DNA from: Stenogyne calaminthoides
Taxonomy: Eukaryota; Streptophyta; Magnoliopsida; Lamiales; Lamiaceae
Assembly: GCA_037126765.1 (NCBI GenBank)
Contig: JBBCBC010000019.1
Span: 33,564,222 to 33,628,221 of the forward strand
Length of the DNA: 64,000 nucleotides
Direction of reading: 5' to 3'
In this document: positions 23,195 to 34,969 of the stretch, one piece after another
Layout: each line of letters starts with the position of its first letter
Numbering within the stretch: the first letter of the stretch is position 1
The notes under the pieces: generated by a model
What the model was told of the DNA's origin: nothing
Database searches by the model: none
What the model saw: only the letters and a program-made list of their open reading frames with translations
Made by a program: the position numbers and the translations under genes

Positions 23195-26100
23195 TCAAAC
23201 AGATGAATGTAAAGTAGGCATTGGAACTTTTAGTTTACTGTCTCCAAGTTCTGCAATCAGACAAAATAGAGTTATTTCAGGCAGAAATTTCACATAAAGT
23301 GCAGCAAGTAGTAAGCAGTCTCCAGTGGCTTGAAGCAGGTATACAATGGATGAGTAATATTTCTTGAGATAAGATGAGACTCGTACAATATATATCTCTA
23401 ATTGTATCCAATATCATTGCGACCAAAAGCTCCGCAGTCAAGTTGAAAGTGCATTGGGTTGAATTTCTAAATTGGTCATTTATCAACTTATAATAAAAAA
23501 TTAACATTACGAAGATCTTGGTGAAGGGAACAATTTATGAGAAACTTTTGGAGTGCTAAAATTTATTTGGGTGTTTCAGGAGAAGTGGTTGTGCTTTGGA
23601 TGTATTGGAAATGACAAATACTTCTATACACCGGTTGCACCATGCAACTCAAGTGCATTTCTAAATAGTATTAATTGTTTTACTAAAAGGTGTTTGTTGT
23701 TCAGTATTAGTTGTTTTCAATGGACAATAAGTGTTACTCATTGGAAATATGATGTATCAGTACAAAAATATACCCTAGTATGTTTATGGAAAATATTGAA
23801 CTCACTCAATGAGGTGTATTCTGGCAAGCTGACATAGCTGGGACATGATTTCGAATTAGCCTTGGTATCAACTGCACAATCCCGGGGCTGCAGAAACATC
23901 TCCTTTTCACATTAGAGCATAAAAAACTCTCAAGGAATCAAGCAAAAAAAAGTATATATTATGTTTCAGATCAACAGAAAGTCCTTAAAGTTGGCATCAA
24001 CTCAACATTAGTTTCATCATGATAAGCAAAAGGATAGAGGAAGTGGATAGAGTGAGAGAGAGAAATGGAGAAAATTTGAGCAATCAATTCAACGAAAAAA
24101 ATATTCGTATGGGTAAAACATTCACAAAAGATAGGTATAGGATCTGACCTCAAAATTCTTATAGAAGCATAAATAAAGGTCCTCCAAGGCATCACCTGAG
24201 CATTCAAGAACTGGAGTTGTGTGGAAAGCATTTTGTATTGCTGAAATAATGCCCCCTAAAGGATATTTTTCAGAATTAGATGCTACATATCCAGCTTCTG
24301 CCAGAACTTCCTGCATGATGTAATAAGTATATTATTTTAAAAGGAAAAGACCCAGTATGTCACTAAATAAATGAAAATTCCCCATTCAGGGAGAAGGAAA
24401 TAATAAAATTACCCCATGATCTAAAAAGTTATTCTTAAGTTATGCAGGCTCTGTTACTTTGATATAAGATTTATTAGAAATTTAGTATTTGTTTCCACTG
24501 AGGCAACGCCTCTTCTCTCCTTGAACTATACATTGATTATTTAAACAAGTTGGGTCATGAATCACATTGTCGCTTAACATTGTAATTTCTGAAGTTTAAC
24601 ATTGTAATTTCTGAAGTTTAACATGAAATTATTATTTAACTGCTGGAGACTTTAGTGATGAATACATTAATGCAATAGATTTAATACCCATGATCACACA
24701 CAACAAATCTGTACAGGAATCAAAATTTAAAAAGTTTAAGAATAAAATCAACTTACAGTAACGTTATATTTGAAATAAATATTAAGTACTGTCACGAAGT
24801 AACTGTATTCATCTCCTGTAACTGAAGAGGAACAAGTTCCATGTTTTTCTGTAACAAATGCAATCAAAGAAGAGAATTTAGGTTCTCCTGTAGTAAACAA
24901 AGTTTTTTACTGCATAGTACTAAACATTTATATGCATACAAACACAGAATAAACATGTCTATTTGAATCATGCTTCAGATTTCGTACCGAGTGCTGGAAG
25001 GTCAACATCATGGTATATTTAATTTATGCATGAGTAATTGAGGGGGCAAATACTTCTATGCACCAGTCAACTCAAGTGCATTTTTAAATTGTATTGGTTG
25101 TTTTACTGAAATGTATTAGTCGGTCAGTTTTGGTTGTTTTACTGAAATATATTAATTGGTCCGTATGAGTTGTTTTCACTGAACAGTATTAGTTGTGCGG
25201 TGCACCCAAGTGTTACTCAATTGAGGGTGGGTTGTTCAATTAGAATTGGTAAGTACTCTGGAACCAAATCACCAAATTCTAAGTGTTGCACTCATGCTAT
25301 TGATAGATGAAGCTTTCATGGGAATTAAAAAATACTCTCTAGAATGCCATGCACTGGACTATATAGCTATATGTAAAATACCCAGTGTCAGTATAAAATT
25401 TCTGTGTTCTACATGTACTCCACTTCCAAGATAAACAAAAACACATGACACAATTAGAGAGTCAGACATGCAAATGTGCAAGGTGCAAAGAATTTTTGTG
25501 TATATTCCTCAATCATGACAGAATTTGGTCTCTCTTTATTCCCTGTTTCACTCTGTGGTCTTCAACACTTTAAGGAGGTTACGATGTTGGGAGAGAGGTC
25601 AAAATGGAATGGACATAGGAATAGGAACAAAGTTTTACGAAGTTCCTACAAGATTTCGTCACTCAAGAATGCTACAGAAAAGTTAGTGGGGCTAGACAGG
25701 AGGAGCAAAAATAACAAAAAATGACTGAATAAATATTCGACTGACGAACAATACCACATATCATGGATTAAGGAATAAGATTAAGCATGTGTAAGCATAT
25801 TTAGCAATTCAATTTCAACTGAAAGCATAGTTAAGTTCAATAAGCTTCATTCTTAAATTCACAAATACATAGATAAAACCATTTGAGAATTAGCACTTCA
25901 GGGACATGCTTACCCCACTTTTTCACATAAGTTTCGCAATCCGAACATGACAAAAAGAAAGGAACAATTATTAGTTTCGTATAGAATTATCATCAACTAT
26001 GAGAGATATAGCAGACGTATGAACAAACCTCATGCTCCCAAAATAATCCTTTTCGACCATGGCAATTTTTTGGAGAACCACAGCTTAAACTTGGCCAGTA

Positions 26101-27987
26101 ATTGTTAAGTGAATTAAGCAATGTTGAAACCTGCAGGAAAATTATTGAAAACGCTGTAGTTACTTCCACGGGCAAGTATATACATAATCTTCCGAATGGG
26201 AGAATTGCGTTCAATTTTGATAGATCTTTTTTACATAAATTGGGATTTGGGGGGTGGGGGAGTTGTCCTCAAAGAACAAAAATCATTAGGATCATAATGA
26301 AAGAAAGAGCGTACTGCTCTACAGTGTGAGAGGGTAATGGAGCCATACTAAGTCCCGCACCTCCTCCCACCTTCAACCCAAAAATAAAGAGGAAAAAAAA
26401 AAAAAATGGTATCTTCATAATATCCTGCTAATTATCCATCTATATAACTAAACTAACAGGTTCAAACAGGCAATAACTTTTTCCCCAGGATCTTAATCTG
26501 GTATCCAATGATTATGTGCGTGAATAGACAACTTATAAGCACATGATGAATTGGTGGCTTTTCTTATTCGTATATGAAGACAATTAAGCTTCTTCTGAAT
26601 TATTTTACTAGGCATATTAAGCAGTGATATATCAAGGATGTTCCAGATACTAATATCTTGGCTATTACAGAAATAATTATAATCTTCTGACTCGAACACT
26701 ATCAGTGACTTTTGCTCAAAGCAACCAATTTCACCCATATATAGTTTCTTTTATCTACCTAGAGGGTCCAAACCAAGTGAGATGTGGAAATTCATATATT
26801 AGATACCAAGTGGATTTAACAATTTTTTCAGATACAAGCTACATGTAGTACAATCTAAAATGTCCCCATAAGCATTAAGGAAAAAAAATTCTACCTCTTT
26901 AACATCAAAACTTTTACCAGCGCAACATGACGGCCAAGTTCCATCATTATAATCTGCCCAAAGTCCATCTGCAAAGAAAGATGGATCATGTGATCATCAT
27001 AAATTAGTGCAAAACATTCACATTTGAAATTTTCTCTATTTACATGTCTTCCACAATAAGACTTTCAATAACAGGTTGCTTAATTTACTCCTATGAGAGA
27101 AAAGGGGACTTGATTCTTGAACAAAAAAATACATGCAGAATTTACATTTTAATTTAAAAAAAGGAGAGAAGAGTACTTACGGATCGTAAATCCTGTTGGC
27201 CCATTTGAACTGGACAAAATACACAAAGCAAATAGTAAGGTTATTTTTCAATCCTGTGCTTTTCCAGATAAAATACTAAGAAATGCGCATAGCATCAAGA
27301 ATAAATAAATCACTGTAGAGAATAAAGGCAAGTGGGATAAGCTTCAACTGGACTTATTTCCTTTGACATATAAGCTACTTCACTCTTTCATGTCTGATTT
27401 TTATCTCTCTGATCATACACTGACATATTTCTGTGTGATAAATCAAGCTAACTTGGCAATCCATCTTCACAATTTTAGTACCAAAAATCAAGATATTAAG
27501 ATCCAATCAGATAATACTAATATCTCCCCCTTTACGTCCATCCTTCAATAATTATACAAATTAAGATATAGAACCAGGTACTCATGTTACAGAAAAGTTA
27601 AAAAATGTCAGCTGAACTTATCTACACGCATCAATATCCATAGATGAAACGTTTTAATCAGTATTTAAACAATTAATCTCTCGGTTCAATAAAACAGTAC
27701 AATAATGCAGACATGTCATGGAAATAACAGGAATACTAAAAGTACCCTCGACAACAGCCATTGGAGGCACAACAATGGCGAGTTCTGCGGCAATAGGTAG
27801 CCGGCCATTGAAGGGCGAGCTTGAAGTAGTCGAATTCTCTCTGTTTACTCCCTCCTTTACCCAGAACTACTCCTATATCTCCAGCGGCATTGATTTCTGC
27901 GGCGCAAACCAATCCAATCCAGAGAATTGCTATGAAAAACACGGATCGACTTGCGAACTTAAGGGGAGGAGCAAGGAGAGAAGCCAT
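23195..27987 (-). CDS. RNS2: RNase T2 family ribonuclease, RNS2 type
   Basis: Secretory/vacuolar endoribonuclease of the T2 family, which cuts RNA through 2',3'-cyclic phosphates. RNS2 relatives act in vacuolar rRNA turnover. Nine exons read by hand on the minus strand: 27746-27987, 27181-27209, 26895-26968, 26029-26130, 25914-25917, 24757-24848, 24149-24310, 23806-23887, 23195-23250. They sum to 843 nt, 280 residues. An N-terminal hydrophobic segment (SVFFIAILWIGLVCAA) is a signal peptide. Both active-site blocks are intact: FTIHGLW (His about 91) and HEWEKHGTC (about 148-156). Cysteines of ATYCRRTRHCC, WPSCC and SCGSP are kept, and exon 7 has GYVASNSEKYPLGGI as in RNS2. All junctions are GT-AG. 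Exon 5 is only four bases, but it restores both the frame and the conserved Trp-Glu. The C-terminal exon (ending TLHSSV) is weaker than the others. Two copies of a dispersed repeat lie in introns (23616-23743, 25047-25222). Confidence 0.9.
23616..23743 (+). repeat. Dispersed repeat F, copy 1 (RNase intron 8)
   Basis: Starts near AAATACTTCTATACACCGG and ends AGTGTTACTCATTG, with repeated ATTAGTTGTTTT-type units between. Same family as 25047-25222 and, inverted, 52911-53058 and 56319-56482. Non-coding and probably a MITE-like element. Confidence 0.65.
25047..25222 (+). repeat. Dispersed repeat F, copy 2 (RNase intron 5)
   Basis: Starts CAAATACTTCTATGCACCAG and ends CCAAGTGTTACTCA. It carries three or four units of TATTGGTTGTTTTACTGAAA type. 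It is the longest of the four copies and lies in the intron between the 4-nt microexon and the KHGTC exon. Confidence 0.7.
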
Positions 27988-28435
27988 TGTTGTGCGAGAA
28001 TGGCGATTTGATCGAGATTCGGGCGATTGCGTATTAGATTGGCTCCCTTATATAACGGTGGAATTTTTTTTTTTTTTGGGGAACAGATCAGTTTATATGA
28101 TAAAAAATATATATATTGTATATATAGTGAAGCACGGAAGTCACCATATTATATGGGGTTTAAGCGTTATTAGAACTTTGTTAAATCGCTATCTAATTAC
28201 TTATTCCAAGTTCCAAAGTGTTGATGTGAATAATGAATAATAAAAGTTTGGGAATATGCAATTTTTGAACTACTTAGATTCTTTAAGATTCTTTATGCTA
28301 TTATAATCGAATAATTTAAAATCCATAACATTTTAGATAAAAATTTGTGTAAACCTGGTTCATGCTATGAATCGGATAAAATTTGACCCATGCTATGAAT
28401 CAGATAAAAATATATATACCATTATAAATTTTTTT
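27988..28435 (-). promoter_or_regulatory. 5' UTR and promoter side of the RNase T2 gene
   Basis: No gene is seen. The 60-70 bases upstream of the start codon are purine/pyrimidine mixed leader. On the minus strand a TATA-like TATATAAACTGATC... and TATATACAATATATATA cluster lies at about 28085-28125. Exact promoter elements cannot be assigned from sequence alone. Confidence 0.35.
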
Positions 28436-28801
28436 TTTTGAACTCTTTTTTTTCCCTCTCCCTATTTCCTCCATCAACATCACCGATCTCCTCTCCGTCT
28501 ACCCTGATCTCTCCGGCTTCACCTCCCTATTCGCTGCCACCGTCGATCTCTTCGCCCGCTCCTTCCTCGTCGTCCCAAACGCCTACCTCCACCTCCGCTA
28601 ACCTCCTCCACCAACCTCCTCGACGGCATCCGCCACCACGTCCTCCTCCAGTACTTCTCCCTCTCTGACCTCCACCGCCTCCTTCCCATCGGCAAACTCG
28701 TCCCCACTTTTTTTCAAATCACCGGTCGCGCCGCTGCCAATTCTGGCTCCGTTAACATCACCTTTGATTCCTCATCCGCCACAGTGAGAGTTTCTGAATA
28801 A
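28436..28801 (+). pseudogene. Fasciclin-like arabinogalactan protein fragment (broken)
   Basis: Reading across frames gives SINITDLLSVYPDLSGFTSL, FAATVDLFARSFLVVPNAYL, then after a frame change HHVLLQYFSLSDLHRLLPIG and KLVPTFFQITGR, then SGSVNITFDSSSATVRVSE and a stop. This order (ITDLLS, VPNA, HVLLQYF, SGSVNIT) is that of a fasciclin domain in plant FLA cell-surface proteins. Expected segments are missing between the pieces, there is a stop after YLHLR, and no signal peptide or second half is seen. It is a decayed partial copy. The open frame 28438-28668 is the wrong frame over most of its length. The fragment runs straight into the minisatellite that follows. Confidence 0.65.
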
Positions 28802-28802
28802 C

Positions 28803-29180
28803 ATTGAAGAGGGAAAAAATGATGAAGAATTCATTGGTTTCTGAATAACAACGATAGTTTTTTTAAATAACAGGGAGAGTATTTTTAAATAACAGTGGGA
28901 GTTTTTTTGAAAAACAGTGATAATTTTATAGAATAATAGTGGTAGTTTTATAGAATAACAATAATAGTTTTATAATAATGAGAATTTTATAGAATGACAT
29001 TGATAGTTTTATAACATAACTTTGAAAATTTTATAGAATAACAATTAAAGTTTATAGAATAAGTGAAAGTTTTATAGCATAACAGTGACAGTTTTATAGA
29101 ATAACAGTGTATCCCTCAAAAATGATCATATTGAATTAGAGTTTATAATGTGAACTTGGTTCACATAAGCATTACTCAAC
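28803..29180. repeat. Minisatellite of about 25-bp units (ATAGTTTTATAGAATAACAG)
   Basis: From about 28845 to 29112 a unit of about 20-27 bp with core GATAGTTTTATAGAATAACA is repeated about ten times with drift. It is followed by GTGAACTTGGTTCACATAAGCATTACTC, a sequence that also ends the related repeats at 30056-30245 and 41085-41295. It may be an expanded copy of that dispersed family. Confidence 0.75.
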
Positions 29181-31590
29181 ATTTTATAATAATCTCGTGT
29201 TAAAATTGTAAAAGCATGTGTTTATTTTGAGACATTCCAATAAATTGTAACCATATACAGTATGTGTTTATTTTTTAAATACTTAAATTTGGGAACATTT
29301 GCTTAAGACGTGAAAAGTCACTTATAGAACTTTAAATCTTAATTCATGTTTATATCTAATTTGGGTATGGAATTTTAAACTCTCTAAAATTATACTCTAT
29401 AATATCTATAATATATTTATTTTATTTTTTCAAACACAATTTTCAACACATTATTAATTATCTATCACACATTTTTTAATTATTATTATCTACATAACTC
29501 AACACTCTCTCCTCTCCCCCTTCTCCACTTTACATAATATTTTCCCTACTTTACACACATTTTTCAATACTCAATCAATCATTTATCATATAATTTTTAA
29601 AATCCTATCCTAATAAATCCAACAAAATTCATATTCCAAACTTATACATCAAATACACATTTTACTTTTTTTCAATCCTCATTACACAATTTCAAATCCC
29701 CTTAAAGCTAGTTGTTCAGTTTGCTTATTCTTGTGAGATTGAGTTTTTTTCTCTTTCTATTTCTAGTGCTATTGCTAATACTGTTGAGGCCGATTTTCAG
29801 GCTTTGTATTCTCTCCCATAAAAAAATAAAATTTACAATCGGATAAAATTCTTTGATTGAATAGTAAAAATATGTGTTGATTTTAAATTTTGGTATGGTG
29901 ATATGTTGCTTTAGTCAAATTAATATTTAATAGTGTCTAATGTTGTATTATTATATTATATATATTGAGTGGGAGAAAATAGGGGAAATACTAAGCAGGT
30001 GAGAGAAGAGTGGTGACGATATTGCATTGAATTTTGTGAAAATAAATATATAAGTATATTTTGAGTAACACCCTCGTAAACTAGATATATATACATGAAT
30101 TATCACTGTTATGTACAAAAACTATCACTATTTAAGAAATATTTTATTTTTCAAACCGTGATAATTTTGTCCATAATAATGATAGTTTTTGTATATAACA
30201 ATAATATTATAAAAAAAAGTTTACCGTGAACTCGAGTTCATTTGTCGTATATTTTATAGGAGTAAGAGGTGTTTGCAAACTCATTTGAATAGTGTAGAAT
30301 CAATTATTGAAGTTGGTTAGACTCAATTTTTATGAAAAAAAAATGCTTCTAAGTGTTGATCTGTAATATTTAAAAACACCAATAAATTTTAAAATCGAAT
30401 GTGAAAATCCCAAACTAAAATGAGGTGTGAATCGCAAAATTATAAATTCATTCAGGTGAATTTCAAATCAAACATAGCCCAATGACCATAGATAATTGCA
30501 CTCTTAGTTCATCAGAGCAATCGTTGGAAAAACTTTATTTATATATAATGAAATTTAAAATAAATTAATAATTATCTCTATTTCAATTACCTATCTCTAT
30601 AATAATTTCTTCTCGAATAATTGCTCCAATTTATCCCTTTAGTTACAGGCAGAGACGGAGCTACACTCTCTATTCTGGGCATGTGCTCCCACAAGAATTT
30701 TTATTTTTCTTAACTTTTCATAGGATATGTATGATGAAGATGGTGTGTGTGGATTTTGTATAAAGAAAATAGATAATTTTTTATAGAATTTATCCAAATC
30801 CGATTTATATGATCATGACTTGGCTATACTCTCAGGTCTTGCCTAGTGAGCTTGACTTCATCCTTTTTGGGAGAGTTACGTGTAAGACAATCTTATATAC
30901 GAGATTGAGCTCTATAATAAATATTATGTCTTATTTTATTTTATAATATGATTCAAATAAAATCATAAGTTCAATGATCATAAATACGGAAAACTTGTTT
31001 CTCGCGAATAATATCTTTTTTTCTTTTTTTTGTGCAATCACTTTTTAAAATTCTAGATCCCCGGTCAGTGCAAAGAATAAAAAAAATAAGTTTTTCATTA
31101 CAATCCCGTTTAAGAATTTGAACCTTCCTCTACATCTCATCATGTCATTTATCCTTATAATTAGTATTATGAATTAATCAATTTTGTATCCCGTCACGTG
31201 TAGTCTATCAAGAATTACCATCGTGTAACCATGAATTAATCAAATTTTGTATCGGAGTGTCTCATGTGCACAAGACGCACTGTGCACTTCATAATGTATT
31301 TAAATAATTTATAATTTATTATATTAAAATATGCAATTTGAATTCATAAAATATAATTATATATTTAATAAAATAAGTTTTAAAATACTCTCTTCATTGT
31401 ACAACTCCCATTGTTAGAATTTAGACCCTCCAACCTCTTATTGTACGCAACTGCAAATACTCGCATACTCATTCCGTAATTTGTCTAACAGAAAAGGAAA
31501 TGAAAACAAATTAAACAATAAAATAAGAAACTTGGCGTAATACAACAGCCAGTAGCTTGACGCCACGTGTTATTTATTCCCAGGAAGCCA
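29181..31590. other. AT-rich intergenic DNA with one dispersed repeat
   Basis: No gene is seen. At 30056-30245 lies a repeat beginning TGAGTAACACCCTCG, with ACTGTTATGTACAAAAACTA units and GTGAACTCGAGTTC near its end. The same family is found inverted at 41085-41295. The rest is low-complexity AT-rich sequence without long open frames. Confidence 0.5.
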
Positions 31591-32205
31591 ATTGAAGACC
31601 CCTTGAAAGCATTCTTCCACACTCCACATTCGCGATTCACTAACACCCGATCCCTCCCAAGTTTTCCCTCCATTGACAACCTTTTTCAGCACCTCCAATT
31701 CCTCCATAATTCTTCGCTTCCTCTCCTCCACGTCCCCATACACACCTTAATTTCGATCGGGAAATTGTTTCTTGCCGGTGGTTTATTCGGGGGCGATCGC
31801 TACAAACCTCAGTGAAACAGCCCCCAAACTATGTTGCTTTCTTGGTGAAGGCATGACTCTAATTTGCCTGTTTTTTGTACTTAATTGCACTGTTGAATTG
31901 AAATTGGCCTCGTCGTGTTTCTGTTTTCTGCTTCTTTCCAGTGTAATTGGTGTTTTTTGATAATTTAGGGTTGTCTTCGTCTTCTGATTAGGGTTTCCGG
32001 TTTCTTTTATTTTTTAATTGAAGTTTCGGCTTGTGTGAATGCATATTTAAGAAATAGGATTATGTACCCACCCTTGTCCTGCTATTTCTTCCTTCACTCC
32101 GGTATAGTGGTCTAGTGCTTCAGTATCTTCCGAATATATTTTCAACTAATCTGGAAACTTCAAATTTTGCTGCATTACCACCAAAACAAGGGACTATGCT
32201 ATATA

Positions 32206-32263
<58 letters not shown>

Positions 32264-34969
32264 TTCTTTACCTTGAATATAATGATATTTTCGTTTCCCT
32301 TAAATTTCTTTAGTATTTTAGTTTGTCAGCTTTCCAAATAGTTTTAGGGTTTCCAGTGTGAGCACGCGAGGTTTATCTTTATACTGATTAATGATGGTAT
32401 TCTTGGGCGATTATGAAATTAATAGTTCAGAGGTTTGATATGGTGACAAAAATGACTAATTTTAGGGTTATTGTGGTTAATTTTTTACTGTTTTATATAA
32501 TTATGATGTGAGGTTTTCTTGTTGTAAAATTTGATTTCAGACTTAATTTTAATTTTTATTATATTATAATTATTATTGAATTTTTACAGCGTCAGTTACA
32601 CCTCATATTTTCCCCCAATTATTGTATATCCATTTTAGTATTTGCATGTGTTGGCAATATCTCAGTTTCCAGGATACCATGGATGATATGAAAATGTTTT
32701 CAACATTACAATTTTATGTGTGGGATAATTTTCTTAAAGTAAGATCCACTGAAATGTAAACTAACATATAAGTCTATTAGTGTATTAAAGAACCGTGACC
32801 TCGTCACAGTTCAGAATTCATGGTTTTGACTAGATGAAACTTAAGCAAAAAGCTAACATAACTACTCTGTATTAAATTCTTGTTCTCAGTCACACATAGT
32901 GAAAAATAGACCGCTGAAGCAAGGAATGTGAACCAACGTCTAAGTAAATAGGCTTTGAGAAACTTTTTCTTGATATGATCTTTCCTTTTTTTCTGGTGGA
33001 GAGGGGGAGTTATTGGAATACAAAGGATTTTTGAGATTATATCTAAATCATAAAGGAGAAGAAGAAGCCTCCTTTCTATTACTAGGTTTATATGAGGGAA
33101 ACTCTGGAAATTATGTTAAACTAAAAGGAAGTGATTAGATTCAGGTAACACTATTCTCATTCTGGTTTGATATTTCAATTCTACCTTGGAAAGAAGAAAA
33201 CATGTTAATAAAAGAGTGTATTGTTTGTGTCTGGACCTTGTGTGGCTAGTTTACTTGGATTCAAAGAGCACATTCATGTGAAACTGTCAACTTTGAAAAA
33301 AGAAGGAAAAAGATCTTCTTGTCAGATAATATAAACTAAAAACCCACGATGTATGACGGAGATGGAAAACATTTAAAAGTATCGTCTAGCAGACATCAAC
33401 AATAGCTGAATTTTAGAGGCCTTCACCATGAAGTTTCACTTCCTTATTTTGTAGCTCGAAAGAAGCCTTTTTATGAATATTTGATTTTTGAGGCACAGAA
33501 TTTTATCATGGTCATAATTATCGCAATGGGTCACGTCTCATACTTTTGGACTTGTGTATGGTGTAATGCTCTCAAAACTTTCTGCATCCCTTTATTACTT
33601 ATTGCCGATCAAATCGAAAGCAAGAAAATTTGTGATTATGTCAATTTTATAGGTACAGAATTGCAACAATTAATGGACCCCTCCTCCTAAAAGATCATGA
33701 AGACAAAAAGAAATTAATGTATTAAAATTAAAATGGTCGTTTTGAGTTCAAAGCATGTTGCAGTTAATAATTTTATGTTTGAATAGTGAAATAAGAATAG
33801 TAAAATGCTGGAAATGGTTCATTTGAATAAACGGTGTGAGGTACACTGCTTTCGTTAGTTTTACAAAAGCAATTATGTAATATCAAATCCGAAGATTGTA
33901 ATCTACAAGAAATCGACTCATTAATACAAGTTTCTTCTTTTTCACATACTTTTGACTTTTATATTACGATTGTATACGCCTTATTTTGCAGTTATTGTAT
34001 GTGATTTCGTACAATTCAGTTTCAACTTTCAAGTTTTGATGATTGTATATATGATGGCTCTTCTTGATATACTTGCAGTGTGTACCTTGGATTAGATATT
34101 TTGGACCTGCCCTTTCAATTCAGGTACCTCATAAAAATTTCTCTTTCTCTCACACACGCATGTGGAACATTCTTCAGTTTTAAACTTATTGTTTTTTCTC
34201 ATCATATAAAGGTAGAAACGATCGTCTTTCATCTACTTGTTTATACTATTATAATAGGAGCCTTAGATTAATACTTTACGACTGTTATGGCCAAAAGTTC
34301 AGTATGGGCTGGTGATAAAACCATTTTCATGATTTATTCAAGGCTTCATGTACTGTGTTCTGCACAGGTTGCTTTCTGTAAATATGTTGAATAACAATTT
34401 TGTTTCTAAAATCATTGCAATTTCTGAATTTCTGATTTTTTAAGTGTTGCAATGTCAAATTGTATATCTCAGTACCAAAAATTTTCATTGTGCTTGAAAT
34501 TTCAACTGATTTGTATGCTGTAATTGGTTGGAGAATAAACTGATGAAAGATAGAAAAAGTTTTTTAAGGTCAGTTTCTTTCATTTTTGTTTAATGTGCTG
34601 TTTGCTACATGCTTTTCTATTCAGACTAGATCTTTGTGCAGTTATATTATTTTTGATCTGTAATTGTAAACCGTTGTCTTATTCTTACTCTTCAGTTTCA
34701 TAAAAATTTTCCCCCACATCTTTTGTAGTAAGCTGCCTTCTTTCTCAATGTATATCCCGTCATTATCACATCATATTCGTTTCTTTAGGAACTTCCATAT
34801 TCTCTATAATCGCTCTTCTATTGTGCGGCAAATATGGTTATATATTTTGCTTTTCTTTATTTATGAGGGTATTCATTGCGTACCAGAACTGTTTGATTTA
34901 ATCAATCCTTTCTTTGTTTCAGTAAAATCTCTGGCAGTAATGAACTACTCGCATGTCAGGCGCTAATTG
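31590..34969 (+). other. Probable 5' untranslated exons and introns of the MED19 gene
   Basis: A CT-rich leader-like stretch lies at about 31590-31830. Two further exon-like pieces fit splice rules: 34079-34123, preceded by CTTGCAG and followed by GTACCT, and 34923-34969, preceded by TTTGTTTCAG and running into the start codon. The open frames here (31567-31815, 33481-33690 and others) have no recognisable protein. An (ATT)n microsatellite lies in the region at 32207-32263. The first exon and its donor site are a guess. The last acceptor before the ATG is the best supported. Confidence 0.45.
32207..32263. repeat. (ATT)n microsatellite
   Basis: About 18 uninterrupted ATT/TTA triplets follow a short AT run. 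Likely a length-variable marker. Confidence 0.95.

Noticed and set aside
28845..29112. CRISPR-like regular repeats
   Set aside because: The units are adjacent and drift in sequence, with no unique spacers, in a plant genome. It is a minisatellite. The same applies to 17745-17905 and 18547-18719.
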